Of a DNA stretch of 64,000 nt, positions 32,601 to 44,800 are shown in pieces. The stretch spans positions 1-64,000 of the forward strand of contig JADLZK010004585.1 of NCBI GenBank assembly GCA_015847255.1, given 5' to 3'. The notes under the pieces were generated by a model. The model was not told the origin of the DNA, searched no databases, and was given only the letters and a program-made list of their open reading frames with translations. The stretch comes from Hyparrhenia diplandra. Taxonomy: Eukaryota; Streptophyta; Magnoliopsida; Poales; Poaceae. Both the position numbers and the translations under genes were made by a program. The stretch's first letter is position 1, and every line of letters begins with the position of its first letter.

Positions 32601-33101
32601 TTGCCTCATCTTCTTGAATCATACCGATTCAACTTTCAACGCTCAATTCGCCCCGACGAGATTTGTCATCTCAAGCAACAACTTTTCGAGATGCGAGACT
32701 CTTCATGCGTAAACTACCCGAAGTTGGCAACTCAGGAGGTTTGTTATGAAGAAGAATTGCACAAGCTCCTCACAGCCCTGGATAGTAAGTTTTCATACTC
32801 CTTAATTTTCAATTCTTCAGCATTTGCATCCCTCTCATGATTCCTTTTCGCAGAAACTACCACGCACCTTGACAAGGTAGAAGCTACAATCATTAGGGTT
32901 GCCGACGGCATTGGTGCTCAAGGCCAGACCCCCTTGGAACGCTTGGAGGATATACCATGTTGCGCCAGTGACATTGCTTTTCATGGCACCCGCTTCGGTG
33001 CTATCTCAAGCCTGGCGGCCATGTCTTCTCATGTCTTCTTAGATCAAGAAAGATCTCTCCAGATATCCTCCAGGTTTTCGCGACGGCAGGCTTCCATATG
33101 A
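32601..33101 (+). pseudogene. Spliced antisense ORF of G2 (Tat-type extra ORF)
   Basis: Plus-strand, opposite to gag-pol. One exon ends at 32,784 with LKQQLFEMRDSSCVNYPK and EEELHKLLTALD, then gtaagt. The acceptor ttttcgcag ends at 32,853, and the frame continues TTTHLDKVEATIIRVADG, then FHGTRFGAISSLAAMSSH, to TGA at 33,099. No ATG is found in this exon, and a gtaaat donor at 32,520 suggests an earlier exon near 32,390-32,519. The function of such ORFs, known from Grande-type Tat elements, is unknown. The layout parallels the ORF at 14,337-14,731. Confidence 0.5.
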
Positions 33102-33582
33102 GTTGGGCGGTGTAGAAGGAAAATACTAGCGCCATGCTTCTGCCATTGCTGATAGGACTCCGCCGTTTATAATCCTTAGCCAAATGTATTCGGACTGATT
33201 TTATATAATAGCTCTATGTCAAATTTCTGTCTTAAGTACTCATGGCACCCTCTAAAATTAATCTGACAGTTTTACTCCTGGCCGAATTCATTTTCTGTTT
33301 TCTCTTCGACTTCTCTGAATAGTTTTGGAAAATAACCGACAAAGGCTTTCGTAGATTTATCCGAATCGGGTTTCTGAATAACAGCATTCCAAACCTGTAA
33401 TGGCCTTCAGAATTCCAGTAGTGAACACTTTCTGCCTGATGCTTGACATACCTCAATCTACCCCTTTTTCTTCATTCTAAAGGCGACACATGCCATGTCG
33501 GCTATTCCCCAACTATGGAGTATTTTTGTGCTGAAGGCGATGTTTATCCATCGGCTATTTTCTGTTGGAATCGATTTTGATT
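33102..33582. other. G2 spacer between integrase and the antisense ORF
   Basis: AT-rich, with several 'cggctatt' and 'gccgaat' repeats like those in the LTR. No coding signal is seen on either strand. Confidence 0.5.
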
Positions 33583-35073
33583 TCATGCTCCAACTTCAAT
33601 GCTAGGATAATATTTCTTGAGATATCTCCCGTTAATAGCTGTGGTAAATTCTTCTCCCAGCAAAGATTTCAAAATATATGCGTTACCAGGCACACACCTT
33701 AGTACCCGAAAAGGTCCTTCCCAATTTGGAGACCACTTGCCGAATGCACGATCTTTAGTTCCAATCGGCAACAATGCCTTCCAAACTAGGTCTCCTTCCA
33801 CGAATTGTTTCACTCTGACTTTCTTGTTGTAGTACTTGGCAACACGCATCTTATTCTTTTCAATATTCTCTAATGCTCTAAGACGAATCTGGTGCAAGTC
33901 TTCTAGCTCATCCATCATCAAACTCTTATAATCTTCATTCCTTAAATCCTTTTGCAACATGACTCGTCTTGAACCCGATTGCATCTCCCATGGCAACACA
34001 GCGTGATGTCCATATACCAACTCATAAGGGGAAGTCTGGGTTGATCCATGGCAAGCCATTCGGTAAGCCCACAAAGCTTCATCAAGAACCAAATGCCACT
34101 TCCTAGGCTTCTCATCAATTTTCTTCTGAATGATCTCGATCATAATCTTGTTTGATGCTTCTGCCTGGCCATTGGCTTGTGCATAATAAGGAGAAGAATT
34201 ATGTAGCTTGATTCCCATCTCCTCGGCAAAGTCACAAAACTCTAAAGAAGTAAACTGAGTGCCTTGATCAGTTGTGATGGTCTGAGGAATCCCAAACCTG
34301 TGAATTATATGCTCTTTAACAAAACTGACCATGTTTTCTGAGGTGACCTTCTTCAAAGGGATGGCTTCAACCCACTTAGTGAAGTAATCTGTGGCCAAGA
34401 GCACAAACTTATGGCCCTTGCTGGATGGAGGGTGAATTTGACCAATTAAGTCTATGCCCCATCCTCTGAATGGCCAAGTCTTAATGATTGGATTCAAGAC
34501 AGATGCTGGAGCTCTCTGAATATTACTGAATCTCTGACAATCTTGACATCCTTTATAATATTCAAAACAATCTTCCAGCATAGTCGGCCAAAAATAGCCT
34601 ATTCTTCGAATTATCCACTTCATTTGGTAAGCCGACTGGTGTGCACCACATAATCCTTCATGCACTTCATACATCATCATCTTGGCCTCTTCTTGATCCA
34701 AGCATTTGAGTAGCACTCCATCTATAGATTTGTAATATAACTGATCATCAAGGAGCACAAACTTGAGAGCTTTATACCTGAGCTTTCGGGAAACCTTCTG
34801 TGATGGGTTTCTGAGGTAATCGGCAATTTCCTTTCTCCAGTTATTGTCTGCCTGATCAACACCAAAAGTATACTCATCTATGGCGAAGACTTCTTGATTC
34901 TTGTGATATCCTGAAGCACTCTGAGCCAACCTGTTTGCTTCCTCATTATGCTCTCTAGGGATGTGATGCAAGGTTACTACCCGAAAGGTCTTCAAAAGCT
35001 CTCGACACTCTTCATAGTAGTTCCTCAACATATCATTCTTGCACCCATATTCGCCGGTCAGTTGCTTGATCAC
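33583..35073 (-). pseudogene. G2 integrase (with the end of the second RNase H)
   Basis: The frame is open for 496 codons. The first 60 or so residues finish the second RNase H (HIPREHNEEANRLAQSASGY). Then come the zinc-binding HEGLCGAHQSAYQMKW and CQDCQRF, and the catalytic core with Asp in GWGIDLIGQI, Asp in TDQGTQF and Glu in NGQAEASNK. A C-terminal beta-barrel-like segment (WSPNWEGPFRVLRC) ends in YYPSIEVGA. It would insert cDNA. This is the best-preserved part of the element, though upstream breaks prevent a full polyprotein. Confidence 0.93.
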
Positions 35074-35750
35074 TAGTTCGAATCGCCAAAGATCTCAACT
35101 GCAACGGCCTTTGCTTTCATGAGAAGCTGGAGTCCTTTGAATAATGCTTCATATTCTACTTGATTATTAGTGACAGCAGAGCTAATAGGAATAGCAAACT
35201 CAAAAGTTGCCCCCTTTGGGGAAATTAAGAGAACACCAACACCACCGCCTTTGCTACAAGACGATCCATCAAAGAATAAGGCCCAAGGTGCAATGCTCAT
35301 CATATCAACAGAAAGATCACGATGTTGAGTAATAAAATCAGCAATAATTTGACCTTTAACAGCTTTTGCCGATTCATACCTTAACTCAAATTCAGATAAG
35401 GCTAAAACCCATTTGCCGATTCTACCATTCAAAATCGGCATTGATAACATGTGTTTAATTACATCAAACTTAGATACCACCACGCATTCGACATTCAATA
35501 GATAGTGCTGAAATTTGGTACATGAGAAGTAAACACATAAACACAATTTCTCTATAGCCAAATACCGTGTCTCTGGATCCAATAGTTTTTGGCTAAGATA
35601 TGCTACAACTCGCCCCTTTCCATCGACTTCTTGTATGAGAGCCGATCCTATCATTAGGCTATTGGCCGCCACATACAACTTGAAAGGCTTGTCAAGCTGT
35701 GGAGGTACCAGCACAGGTGGTGCCTTCATGTATTCCTTGATTTCATCCAA
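35073..35750 (-). pseudogene. G2 RNase H and second (aRNH) RNase H
   Basis: Residues 1-130 carry the classical Gypsy RNase H region (FKLYVAANSLMIGSALIQ, YLSQKLLDPETRY). After a connection comes a second domain with ALFFDGSSCSKGGGVGVLL and NNQVEYEALFKGLQ, and EIFGDSN continuing in the next frame. Two RNase H domains in tandem are characteristic of Tat-lineage elements. In the first domain the expected catalytic Asp of the 'D-A-S' motif reads VAANSL, so this copy is probably dead there. Confidence 0.85.
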
Positions 35751-35771
35751 AGCCTTTTGTTGTACGTCACC

Positions 35772-36933
35772 CTAGACAAACTTCTGATCTTTCTTGAGCT
35801 TCAGTAGTGGAGAAAACGGCAAGACCCTTTCTGACAAATTGGATATGAATCTTCTCACGAAATTAATTTTGTCGAGTAATGACTGCAACTGTGTGAGATC
35901 GGTTGGAGGAGCAACCTTGTCTATAGCTTCCATGCTTTTCTTTCCAACCTCAATCCCACTTTTATGGACTAAGAATCCCAGGAACTCACCAGCCGAGACC
36001 CCAAAAGCACACTTGTTTGGATTCATCTTCAAGCCATGCTTTCTAGTGCACTCTAAGGTCTTCCTCAGATCAGCTAGATGCTTCTCATAGTCTCTTGACT
36101 TGATCACCACGTCATTCGATGTAGATCTCTACAATTTTGCCGATCAACTCATGAAAGATATAATTCATGGCCCTTTGGTAGGTTGCACCGGCATTCTTCA
36201 ATCCAAACGTCATGACAATCCACTCGAACAAACCAATATGGCCAGGTCATCTGAAAGCTGTCTTTGAAATATCCTCTATAGCCATAAAGATCTGGTTGTA
36301 TCTAGCGTTCCCATCCATGAAGCTAATAACCTCATGCCTAGCTGCAGCATCCACTAGCAAATCGGCAACCAGCATCGGGTATCCATCCATAGGTGTGGCT
36401 TTGTTAAGATCTCTGAAATCTATGCAAACCCTCATCTTTCCATTCTTCTTATAAACGGGAACGATGCTCGAAATCCACTCTGCATATCTACATGGCCGAA
36501 TGAAGTTTGCTTCCAACAATCTTTCAATCTCTTTCTTCACATCGGCCAATACCTCCTCCTTAAATATTTTTCGAGGAGGTTGTTTATAAGGACGATATCC
36601 TGGCTTGATGGGAAATCGATGTTCAACAATAGAACGATCCAATCCAGGCATCTCTGAGTAATCCCAAGGAAAACAATCCTTGAACTCTTTGAGAAGATCT
36701 ATCAATTTTAACCTGAACTCTTGATCTAGTTGGGCACTGATGTAGGTCGGCCTTGGCTTATTACCGTCACCAATATCTATCTCTTCTAATTTATCAGCCG
36801 ACATAAAACCGTGCCCTAACTTCCCCTTGCTGCCATCGATCGGGTTACTCATTAAAAATTGCTGTGAGAGCCGACTGCTTGGATCGGCTGTTGATCCTAG
36901 TTGTAAACGTTGACAGAACCTCCTTCTTCCCAA
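35772..36933 (-). pseudogene. G2 reverse transcriptase
   Basis: The upper piece (36,933-36,247) has ILPEGYRPYKQ-like leader sequence (seen as IKPGYRPYKQPPRK), then EIERLLEANFIRP, SIVPVYKKNGKMRVCIDFRDLN and FMDGNARYNQI. A frameshift or stop near 36,245 follows. The lower piece (36,110-35,772) begins with VIKSRDYEKHL; the YIDD motif lies in the gap at about 36,120. MNPNKCAFGVSAGEFLGFLV and the thumb follow. It would copy element RNA into DNA. Confidence 0.9.
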
Positions 36934-37445
36934 CCTCTACTTGAGAAGCACTCCACGCCATCATATTCCCAGAAAGCAGGTTCGGCAGTAGCGATGCTCA
37001 CAGAGTCATCGGCCTGGACAATCTCAACTTCATCACCATTCCACTGGATAAGGACTTGATGCATAGTGGAGGGAATACAACAGTTAGCATGGATCCAGTC
37101 CCTTCCCAGAAGCAAGCTGTATGCCCCCTTGCCGTCAATGACAAAGAAGGTGGTAATCAATGTCTTTGAGCCGATCATTAACTCAACATGTACGGCTCCA
37201 CGATTGTTCGAAGGATTGCTAGCAAAATCCCGAAGTACCATATCCGTCTTCAGCAAATCTTCCTCAGTCATCCCAAGCTTTCTGAAAGTAGTGTAGGGCA
37301 TGACATTGATGGCAGCTCCTCCATCAACGAACATCTTCGTCAAAGGCTTCCCATTAACATAACCCTTCAAGTAGAGAGGCTTCAAGTGATTGTGCTTCTT
37401 GGGTTTATCAAAGACTGCCTGCCTCGTCAGGACCAACTGAGCCAT
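36897..37445 (-). pseudogene. G2 aspartic protease region
   Basis: 182 codons with YLKGYVNGKPLTKMFVDGGA and AINVMPYTTFRKLGM, then VELMIGSKTLITTFFVID and YSLLLGRDWIHAN. The Asp-Gly-Gly-Ala active site is the form common in Tat elements. It overlaps the start of the RT frame by about 36 bases in another phase. Confidence 0.88.
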
Positions 37446-37489
37446 GAAACCTTGATACTCTTTATCATCAAAGTCGAATAGACCTCCTC

Positions 37490-38215
37490 CTAGACATCTT
37501 GATCTACAGGGGCAATGAACTCTGCTGGAAGATAGAAGACCATACCCACATCAGCCAAAGGATCAGACTCATCAGGTTTCTTCTTAGGGCGCCACACCTT
37601 CTTCCTTCCGGCTACTGCTTCTTTGAGCTCCTTGTTCCTTAAGCGTTGGACTCTTCTCTTTTGGCTCTTCCTTAATCCTGGAGAGCACCACTGTCCCTTT
37701 TGCCATACATACTCTTGAGGATTTTCGCCTTCATCATTTGCTTCATAATCAGCCCACGCTTGATCCGCATACCTCTTGCCATGATAGTCTTCAAAGTTGT
37801 TCATTTTTAGGCGCCGATCGTCCTCGGGAAAATGGATCCCAAGCCTTTCTTGGATGGGACGGCGGTTGGCTTGAGTCTGCCTGTACTCAAAGTACTGATC
37901 ACTACATTTGGGACAGTTGTTCTTGGCTAGCAACTTCAAGCCTTCGTTCCAACAGTGCCTAAAGAAAGCACATCCCCAATGAGACTATTCTTGTTCCTTT
38001 AGGTATTCTTGCTATTCCCAAAAGTACATCTCATCTTCATACCTCTGCTGCTCCTTAGCAAGCTGTTGATCTCTATGGTACTGCTTCTCCTGCTTTCTCT
38101 GCCATTTATTCAGCAATATACATGAAGTAACTCTGGGTCTGGAGGCTATTCTAGAACCGAACCCTCTGTTGTAGCTCTTCACGACGGACTTGCCGATTGG
38201 GATCGACTGAACCAC
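37490..38215 (-). pseudogene. G2 Cys/His-rich Gag-Pol linker
   Basis: Pieces at 38,215-38,012 and 37,939-37,490. The gap translates, in a shifted frame, to a CAFFRHCWNEG-type segment followed by LLAKNNCPKCSDQYFEYRQ, a conserved Cys/His motif of Tat polyproteins between Gag and protease. Basic sequence follows (RKSQKRRVQRLRNKELKE). It may bind nucleic acid; the function is not established. Confidence 0.7.
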
Positions 38216-38229
38216 TTTGTCTTGCTCTA

Positions 38230-40058
38230 TTAGAGGTTGAGCACCTTCACCTTGTTTTTGCCTTTGGGATCATTAGCAGAAACCATATTAACAGAGAAGG
38301 AGATCATGTTTTGCGGGAAAGGCTGGCCATCGATCTTCATCTTGCCATCGAATTTTAGGTGTCCCTCTTGGATAGCCCTCTGGATACGCTGCTTGAACAT
38401 TCGGCAATCATTGATGGAGTGAGAATTGGCGTTATGGTAGCCACAAAACTTCTTGTCTTTCACTCCATCGGGACGCAGCATCGGATGCCCTTCTAGTAGC
38501 TTGACGTGCCCATCTTTGACCAACAGCTCAAAGAGTTTATCAGACTTGGAGACATCAAAGTCATAGGTCCCCTTGTGCTGCCTCAACCAGCGTTGATTGA
38601 TCTGTGTAGGCTCTTTTTCCCATACCAGCTCGGCTGCAGCTACCTCATCCTCATCATCATATTCATCTACATCCATTAGGAAGTTCTGATACGTCTCGTA
38701 CGCCATATTGCTTTTCTGGAAGCGGCTGTCTCTTTTGAAGCTCTGGGCTTGATTGCTCATAGTTGCTAAACGCCGTGACAGCTGGCCGAGGTCTTCGAAC
38801 TCCAAGCCGAACAACTTGTCTCTCACGTTCGGGTGCATACCGCGTATCGCAACCGCCGGCAGTTGGTTATCCGGCAAGTTCAAGGAATAGCAAAAATTCT
38901 TAGTCTCCTTGAACCTGCGTAAGAACTCCTGGGGTGTCTCATTGTTTCTCTGCGCCATCCCCATTAGGTCAACCAGCTCTTTCTCATTGGTGCCGTTGTA
39001 GAAATAGGCATGAAACTTTTGCTCCAGCTCTGACCAGGTGCCAAGAGAATTGGCCGGCAACGACGTGAACCAAGTGAAAGCCGGCCCTGTAAGGGACAAC
39101 GGAAGTAATGGATCCTCCATGCTTCATCTGAAGAAGCTTTGCCCAGCTGTATCAGATAGCGACTAATGTGCTCTATGGTGCTGGTGTCATCCTCACTAGA
39201 GAACCTGGTGAAATCAGATGGAACTTTCACCCTGGGAGGAAGCGCTACCTTGTTGTACCATTCTGGGTAAGGAGACTGGTATGCATAAGATTGATTCTTG
39301 GGCTTGAACCGAAACTGGTTCTGCATCATATCAGCCAACCTGTGCATAAGCATATCAATGCCTGAATCTGGGGGTCCAGTTGGTTGACCAGATGCGCTTG
39401 TGTACCCAGGATTCGGCACAGCATTAAGAGAAGAGTAATTAGAGAACTCTGTATAGCCAGGTCCAAACATGTTCTTCTATAGCCTATTGTTCGCTGGAGA
39501 AATCCTGAAAGCAGAAGCCGGCACAGTCCCAGTTGTGCCGAATGCAAGTTGACCATAAGTAGGACTGTGCTGCTGAGCTGATTCTGGAGGCTTTGGTTTG
39601 TTCTTCAGCACTTCACCAGATCCACCACCATTGTCTCCTCCAGCAACCTCAGCGGACTTCTCTTGATCTTTTGGTTCATTGAAGTACACGGGTCCGCTGA
39701 TTGGCCCGTACGTATCTTCAAAATACTTATCAGCCCCAGGGCCGAAAGTACTCTTCATGATGGTACAAAAGGTGTTGAGGAAAGCTGAGTTATGATTGGT
39801 GATAGTACTTCCCATAGCTTGGTGGATCAGCTCTGACATCTTCCGAGCGTCATCTTCATCAGTAGAATCACTCTGGCCTGGCATGATGACCCTTGACAGT
39901 TTGGTTTTCTGGAGAACCTTGCCACTCTTGTTCTTAGCGAAAGACAACCGACACTTATTCATATATTGCTCGCAGACCTTGTTAACCTGCTCATGCATTT
40001 CTGGTGACAGATCATCTAGAGTCACGTCCAGAACGTTGTTGTTGTCAATATCAGACAT
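38230..40058 (-). pseudogene. G2 Gag
   Basis: ATG at 40,058 (MSDIDNNNVLDVTLDD), only 13 bases after the PBS. The Gag is split into three frames: 40,058-39,477, 39,470-38,964 and 39,120-38,230. The Retrotrans_gag core is in the last (GPAFTWFTSLPANSLGTWSE, then FLRRFKETKNFCYSLNLP). The C-terminus has FCGYHNANSHSINDCRMF, the CX2H...HX4C signature of Tat Gags, and QRAIQEGHLKF. It forms the particle shell. Two frameshifts inactivate it. Confidence 0.9.
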
Positions 40059-40071
40059 CTTGATGTTGAGT

Positions 40072-40089
40072 GTCCCACCGGGCGTGCCA
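40072..40089 (-). other. G2 primer-binding site
   Basis: Minus-strand TGGCACGCCCGGTGGGAC, 7 bases inside the 5' LTR. This type is seen in grass Gypsy elements; I do not assign the tRNA. Confidence 0.65.
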
Positions 40090-40096
40090 AAAAGTG

Positions 40097-41806
40097 TGTT
40101 GACACAAAAAGCGCACTTGTGCCTCACACACAGCAAGCCGGAAAGCGTGGCTTCAAACAGGTACCCGGGCGATTGAATCTGGAGGCATGCCAGTCAGTTT
40201 GACCTAAAAACTAACAAGGGATGAAACCATGAGAGCAGGAACATGCCTGGTGAGACCATGACAGTTCCATATGTACGACCCTGAAGCCACTTACGACGAC
40301 ATATAGCTATAGAAGGTATCTGCCAACAGGTTTAAGCATGCATTCGGCTATCATAGATGTAAAGCATAGCAAAACCACAGTTGCCAAATGAACATAAAGA
40401 GACATGTTTGAACAAGTGAAAACTAATCATCAAGATATGAAACTTGAAAGCATATAGCATAGATCAATACCATTGTCAACATGATAGATATAAGCAGGTA
40501 ACTCATAATCATAGATCCAATCTAGATAAAACATGCATAGGTCTAATCCAACTAGTCTGCCGCACGTCTAGCCTTCCTAAACCCGTCTAGCATAAATCTA
40601 AGCAAGCTAATCCACCGCATGATACCACTCACTCAAATGTACGCCACTTCCTACAACTAGCCAGCGCCTGCCGCACGGCCACAACCCTAGAGGTAGAAAG
40701 CTAAAAGCATGTATGTAAATAAACAGATCTATAAATACTTATTACTCATGAAAGCATAACCATATTCGTAAAGTTTGCCGAATTGGGGTCCGTGAAGAAG
40801 GAATAGGCAAATAAACGTGAATAAGACCTAACAGATCAAATCTACATCTACGCATGAACCCGCAACATGTGACAATCTTAGATTGATCTAGCTCGACTAT
40901 TATAAACACATAGATCTATTCATCACGGTAGGATTTAATAATGAAAGCATTAAAGAGTAAATAGATCTATAACAATATGGAGCCGAGCCTCATCAATCTA
41001 GATTGGGCAAAAGAGTGTTGCAAATATATAAACATAAAAGCATGCAAACACATGGTAACTTAATGAATCTAATAGATCTTGCCAAAATCTAATAGAGCCG
41101 ATAACTATCTTTACCCCGCAAAGCTATCAAGCAAACGCCTGCCGCACGACCATTCAGTCGAGATAACAAAACATAAGTAAAGACTTCCCGCTACCAAGCG
41201 GGCGCTGCCGCGCGGCCATCCAATCAAGATAAATGAGACTACTTGCTACTAAGCAAACGCGCCGCCACTCGGCCATTCAAATCGAAGTAAGCAAGGTTGC
41301 TTGGGGAACTTACGGAGGTCGACGGATCGATGGTTCCTCTCCTCACGTAACTTCGGCGACAATACGAGGGACTCGAAGGTGGCACGGGGCGGTTTGGTTG
41401 TGTTAATTGTGAACGAAATTACAATGGTCAAGGGTCGCTATTTATACCTCTGGACATGATAGGAGTCCTAAAAGATTACGATTACAAAGGAAAACCCGAA
41501 CAAAATAAGGTAACTTAAGCTCCAAGCCTCTTCGGAGTCGACGTGGTCTATTCATCATGGATCCGTTCTCATTCGGGTAGCTTGCTCGCCATCCTCCAAT
41601 TGTCGAATCGTCGTAGATAGCCGACCGCACGGAAATCTGCTGTTTAGCGAATGGCCGTAAAATACCCGACCGCACGGGTGGTTTGCCGAATGCCGTATAC
41701 CTTGTGGGTGGCTTACCGAATGCTCATCCTTGCCGAACGCTTCCTATTAGCATCTTGCATCGCCCACTTGTCATCCTCCGAGGCTTACCAAAATTCGGTG
41801 TTAACA
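40097..41806 (-). repeat. G2 5' LTR, full length
   Basis: 1710 bp, TG...CA. Minus-strand TATA gtataaatag is at 41,447-41,438. It includes the U3 start that the 3' LTR has lost. The outer end is next to the caaac duplication at 41,807-41,811. Confidence 0.92.
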
Positions 41807-41811
41807 CAAAC

Positions 41812-41885
41812 CTTTTTGCAATTAAAATAAATTAGTTTGGAAAAGTTTTGTCCATAGGTTGTCTTGGTGTTTCACCGGTAGTACT
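41812..41885 (+). repeat. Element Y 5' LTR, middle fragment
   Basis: About 75 bases (ctttttgcaattaaaataaa...) matching 54,773-54,849 of the 3' LTR and ending at 'caccggtagtac'. It shows that G2 lies inside the Y LTR and that another insertion follows at once. Confidence 0.88.
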
Positions 41886-44800
41886 TGTAACACCCTAGGT
41901 GTTAAGCACCTTGTTTGCATGATCAATTGCATAGCATAATCATCATTGCATGCATAATCATGTTACTAGTGACATTCACTTTGATTTGACTTCATTTCAT
42001 GCTTGTTTGACCTAGCTACTATAAGATCTTTGCTATAATGTGGTTTTGGACTAGATTGTGCCTAGTTATATTTTTTGACATAATTTAGGACCATGTTTGA
42101 GCTTGAGTTTCAATTTAGAAAATTTTTATAAATCTGCCCTAGAGCCTCAAACCTCTTTGAGTCATTTTGAAACTCTTTTCAAAAGTGCATGATGGGATTG
42201 TTTCTAGCTAAAGAGTTCTATAGATGAAGTGTAGTACTTTTTATATAGATTAAAAAGTCTTCTATGAGTTTCTTGTGAAAAGGCTTGCATGTGGTTCAAA
42301 TAGTGCCCAACAGTTTGGGTCAAATTTGATTTGAATTCAAACTCTGTTTTTGAATTGGTGATGATGACCTTGCTGTTTTTAATTTTTATCTCCTAATCTA
42401 GGCCGAACTAGGAAAAGTTCATATTGAGAGTTTTGTAGCTTATGAAATTCTGTACAAAATCGCTGTTTTGAGTTTTTCCAAATTCCACACGAATCTCGAT
42501 GTACAGAGCAAAACCGAGGCTGACTCAAAACAAAGGGGAGGGGGACTTATCGGCCGACTTCCGGCCGACACCGCCGCGGTCGACGTGGCCGGGCGCACGA
42601 ACGCCGATGTACGGCCCGGATCGCGCGTCCGTGCCTTGCGCTGCATATAAAGGGCGGGCAACGCCCTGCCCTAACCCTAGCCTCACTCCACTGCCGGCCG
42701 CCCGGCCCACAAGGAGGAAAAGCCGCCCAAGACCGCCGTCACCGCGAAACCCGCCGCCAGCGTTCCGCCGTCGCCACCGCACCAAACCACCCCAAATCAA
42801 ATCCCTAGCTTCGCCATGACTCGCTCTACCTAAAGCCATCGTCGAAACAAGGTAAAAAAGCCAAGGTATTGAGCTCTATCTGCATCGCCGCCGCCGGCCC
42901 GGGCGAAGTCCGCCATGGCCGCCGCCGGGCAAGCTCGCGCCCAAGCTCCTAGGTCACGCCCGTGCCTTTCTTTTTGCGTGTTCTAGCCGCCTAGATGTGC
43001 TCGGGCTTGTGAGCAGGATGGTTGAGTGGATCCCGCCGTCGTTTGCTGACGCGCCGCCGCCGCCACGCCGTGCCCGTGACCGCCGCCCGTGCATGCGTCC
43101 GAATCTTGTCGCCGTAGCTCCATTGAGCCCGAAACCAGCTTGCATGTCTTAGTTAAGTAGCATGGAGTCGAGAACGAGGTTTGGGTTACTCGGTCGAGCA
43201 TCGGAACGGTCGGATCGCCGCCGTCCGCGCCGCCGCCGCCGCCGTCGTCACTCTTGACCGTTTTAGCTCGAAGCAAGTGCACCAACGCCCCGCCTCGTCG
43301 AGTAGAGTCGAATCGAGTAGCCGGTCGAAGCGTTTTGGTCACCGCCGGTGAAGATCCGCCCGCACCCGCCGCGCTTTTGCTTTGTGTCGCTGGACACGCG
43401 GGGCCCCGCGATTTTTCTTTTTTTCTTTTATCTTTTTCTGTTTTTCCGCATTTGAATGAAAAGCTTTGGAAAATCATAACTTGGTCATTTTGAGGTCTTT
43501 TTGAGTGAGACAAATTTTGCCATGCTTGTTAGATGATAACCTACAGTATAAAATTATGAAACCTTATTTTTCGACAACTTTTACATATAGTTTTATTTAT
43601 GGCCATAAATGCATGGAAAATGAGAAAATCCATATCTTTTAATTGGTGCAAGATAAAAATATGCTTCCTGTACAAAATGTTCTTGGTTTTGTGTGTAGAG
43701 TCTAGGAAAAAATATCATACAGGGTATGTTCTGTTGAAGAAATGTGATTTTCTGTTTAGGTGCTATTTTCAGTGTGATCTTGGGAAAATCATAGGAAAAT
43801 AATTACTAGGGTTTTGAGGGTGAGACTTGGTATGTTTGGTTTTGATAGGTTTTAGAAGCTTGTCATACTCAGAAATCTGTTGTCCGACACTTTTCATAGT
43901 ACAAAAGTATTTTCATGCCTAGTTTCATTGCTAGCTTATCATTTTTGTGTAGGGCTGTATGTACATGATCTTGCCATGAAATTTTTATGGTAGCCATGCT
44001 AAACCAGTAGGATGCTCTGGTAATTTTTGTAGATTTTTCTCAGGTAGTTATGCTTTTACCATATTTATGTTGCATAGAAAATATCCTAGAAATGCATGTT
44101 TATATTAGAGTGATGTGGTTGGCTATTTTTATTAGTTGTTCCTAGCATGAATAGAACCTGTTGGAATGCTTAGTTTGATAGCCTCACAGGTTTGGTCAAT
44201 TTATTGTTCCTAGCATTTATATGATTTATAGTGTGTATGTGTAGTGGATGTTAGGGCATATCATTTTATGTGCTTTAATTTATCTTTTTGTCTTATGCAG
44301 TAGGTTTATTTGGTAGATAATGACTTGTTTTGCCTGCTGGTCAAGTTTGATAAGGTTTGCATGAGTAGTTTACAAGTTGTAGTAGTTGTATGTGATGGTT
44401 TGGGTTAGAAACAGAACCTCTGTTTTTTCTGTTTTCGAGGCTGTAGATGACAGAATTAGGTCAGGGTGGTATGGAATGTTTTGTAGGAAATTTCATTAGC
44501 TTTCCATAGAGTATTTGTTTGTTGAATTTGGAGTTGTAGAACTCTTTGTAGGACTGTTTTACTTGACAGCATGTCTAGCTGTCATTTCTCGTGATTAGTG
44601 AGATAGGGTGTTTACTTGATGTAGGGGTTTCTTGTGTAGATCTAATTATGTTTCTATAGAAGAGATATCCACTTACTAATAGCATGCATCATGAAGCATT
44701 CATCCATCATCCAAATCTTATTTTATATGAGTCTTTATTTATGCATTCGTAATAATCTTTTCTCCATCATATGCATCATCTCGGGATCGGAGAAGTGATA

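Larger units (their letters stand above)
30834..41806 (-). mobile_element. Tat-lineage Gypsy element G2
   Basis: Ends are TGTTGACAC... and ...GTTAACA, flanked by the perfect duplication caaac (30,829-30,833 and 41,807-41,811). Minus-strand order: 5' LTR (41,806-40,097), PBS, gag, a Cys/His segment, protease, RT, RNase H, a second RNase H, integrase, then a plus-strand spliced ORF and a shortened 3' LTR (32,345-30,834). The dual RNase H and the antisense ORF near the 3' LTR are marks of the Tat lineage. Frames contain several stops and shifts, so this copy is inactive. Confidence 0.93.

Noticed and set aside
42468..43513. GC-rich ORFs on both strands that look like an exon
   Set aside because: They sit directly after the TATA box of a long LTR and are the usual GC-rich leader. 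No recognisable domain is present.
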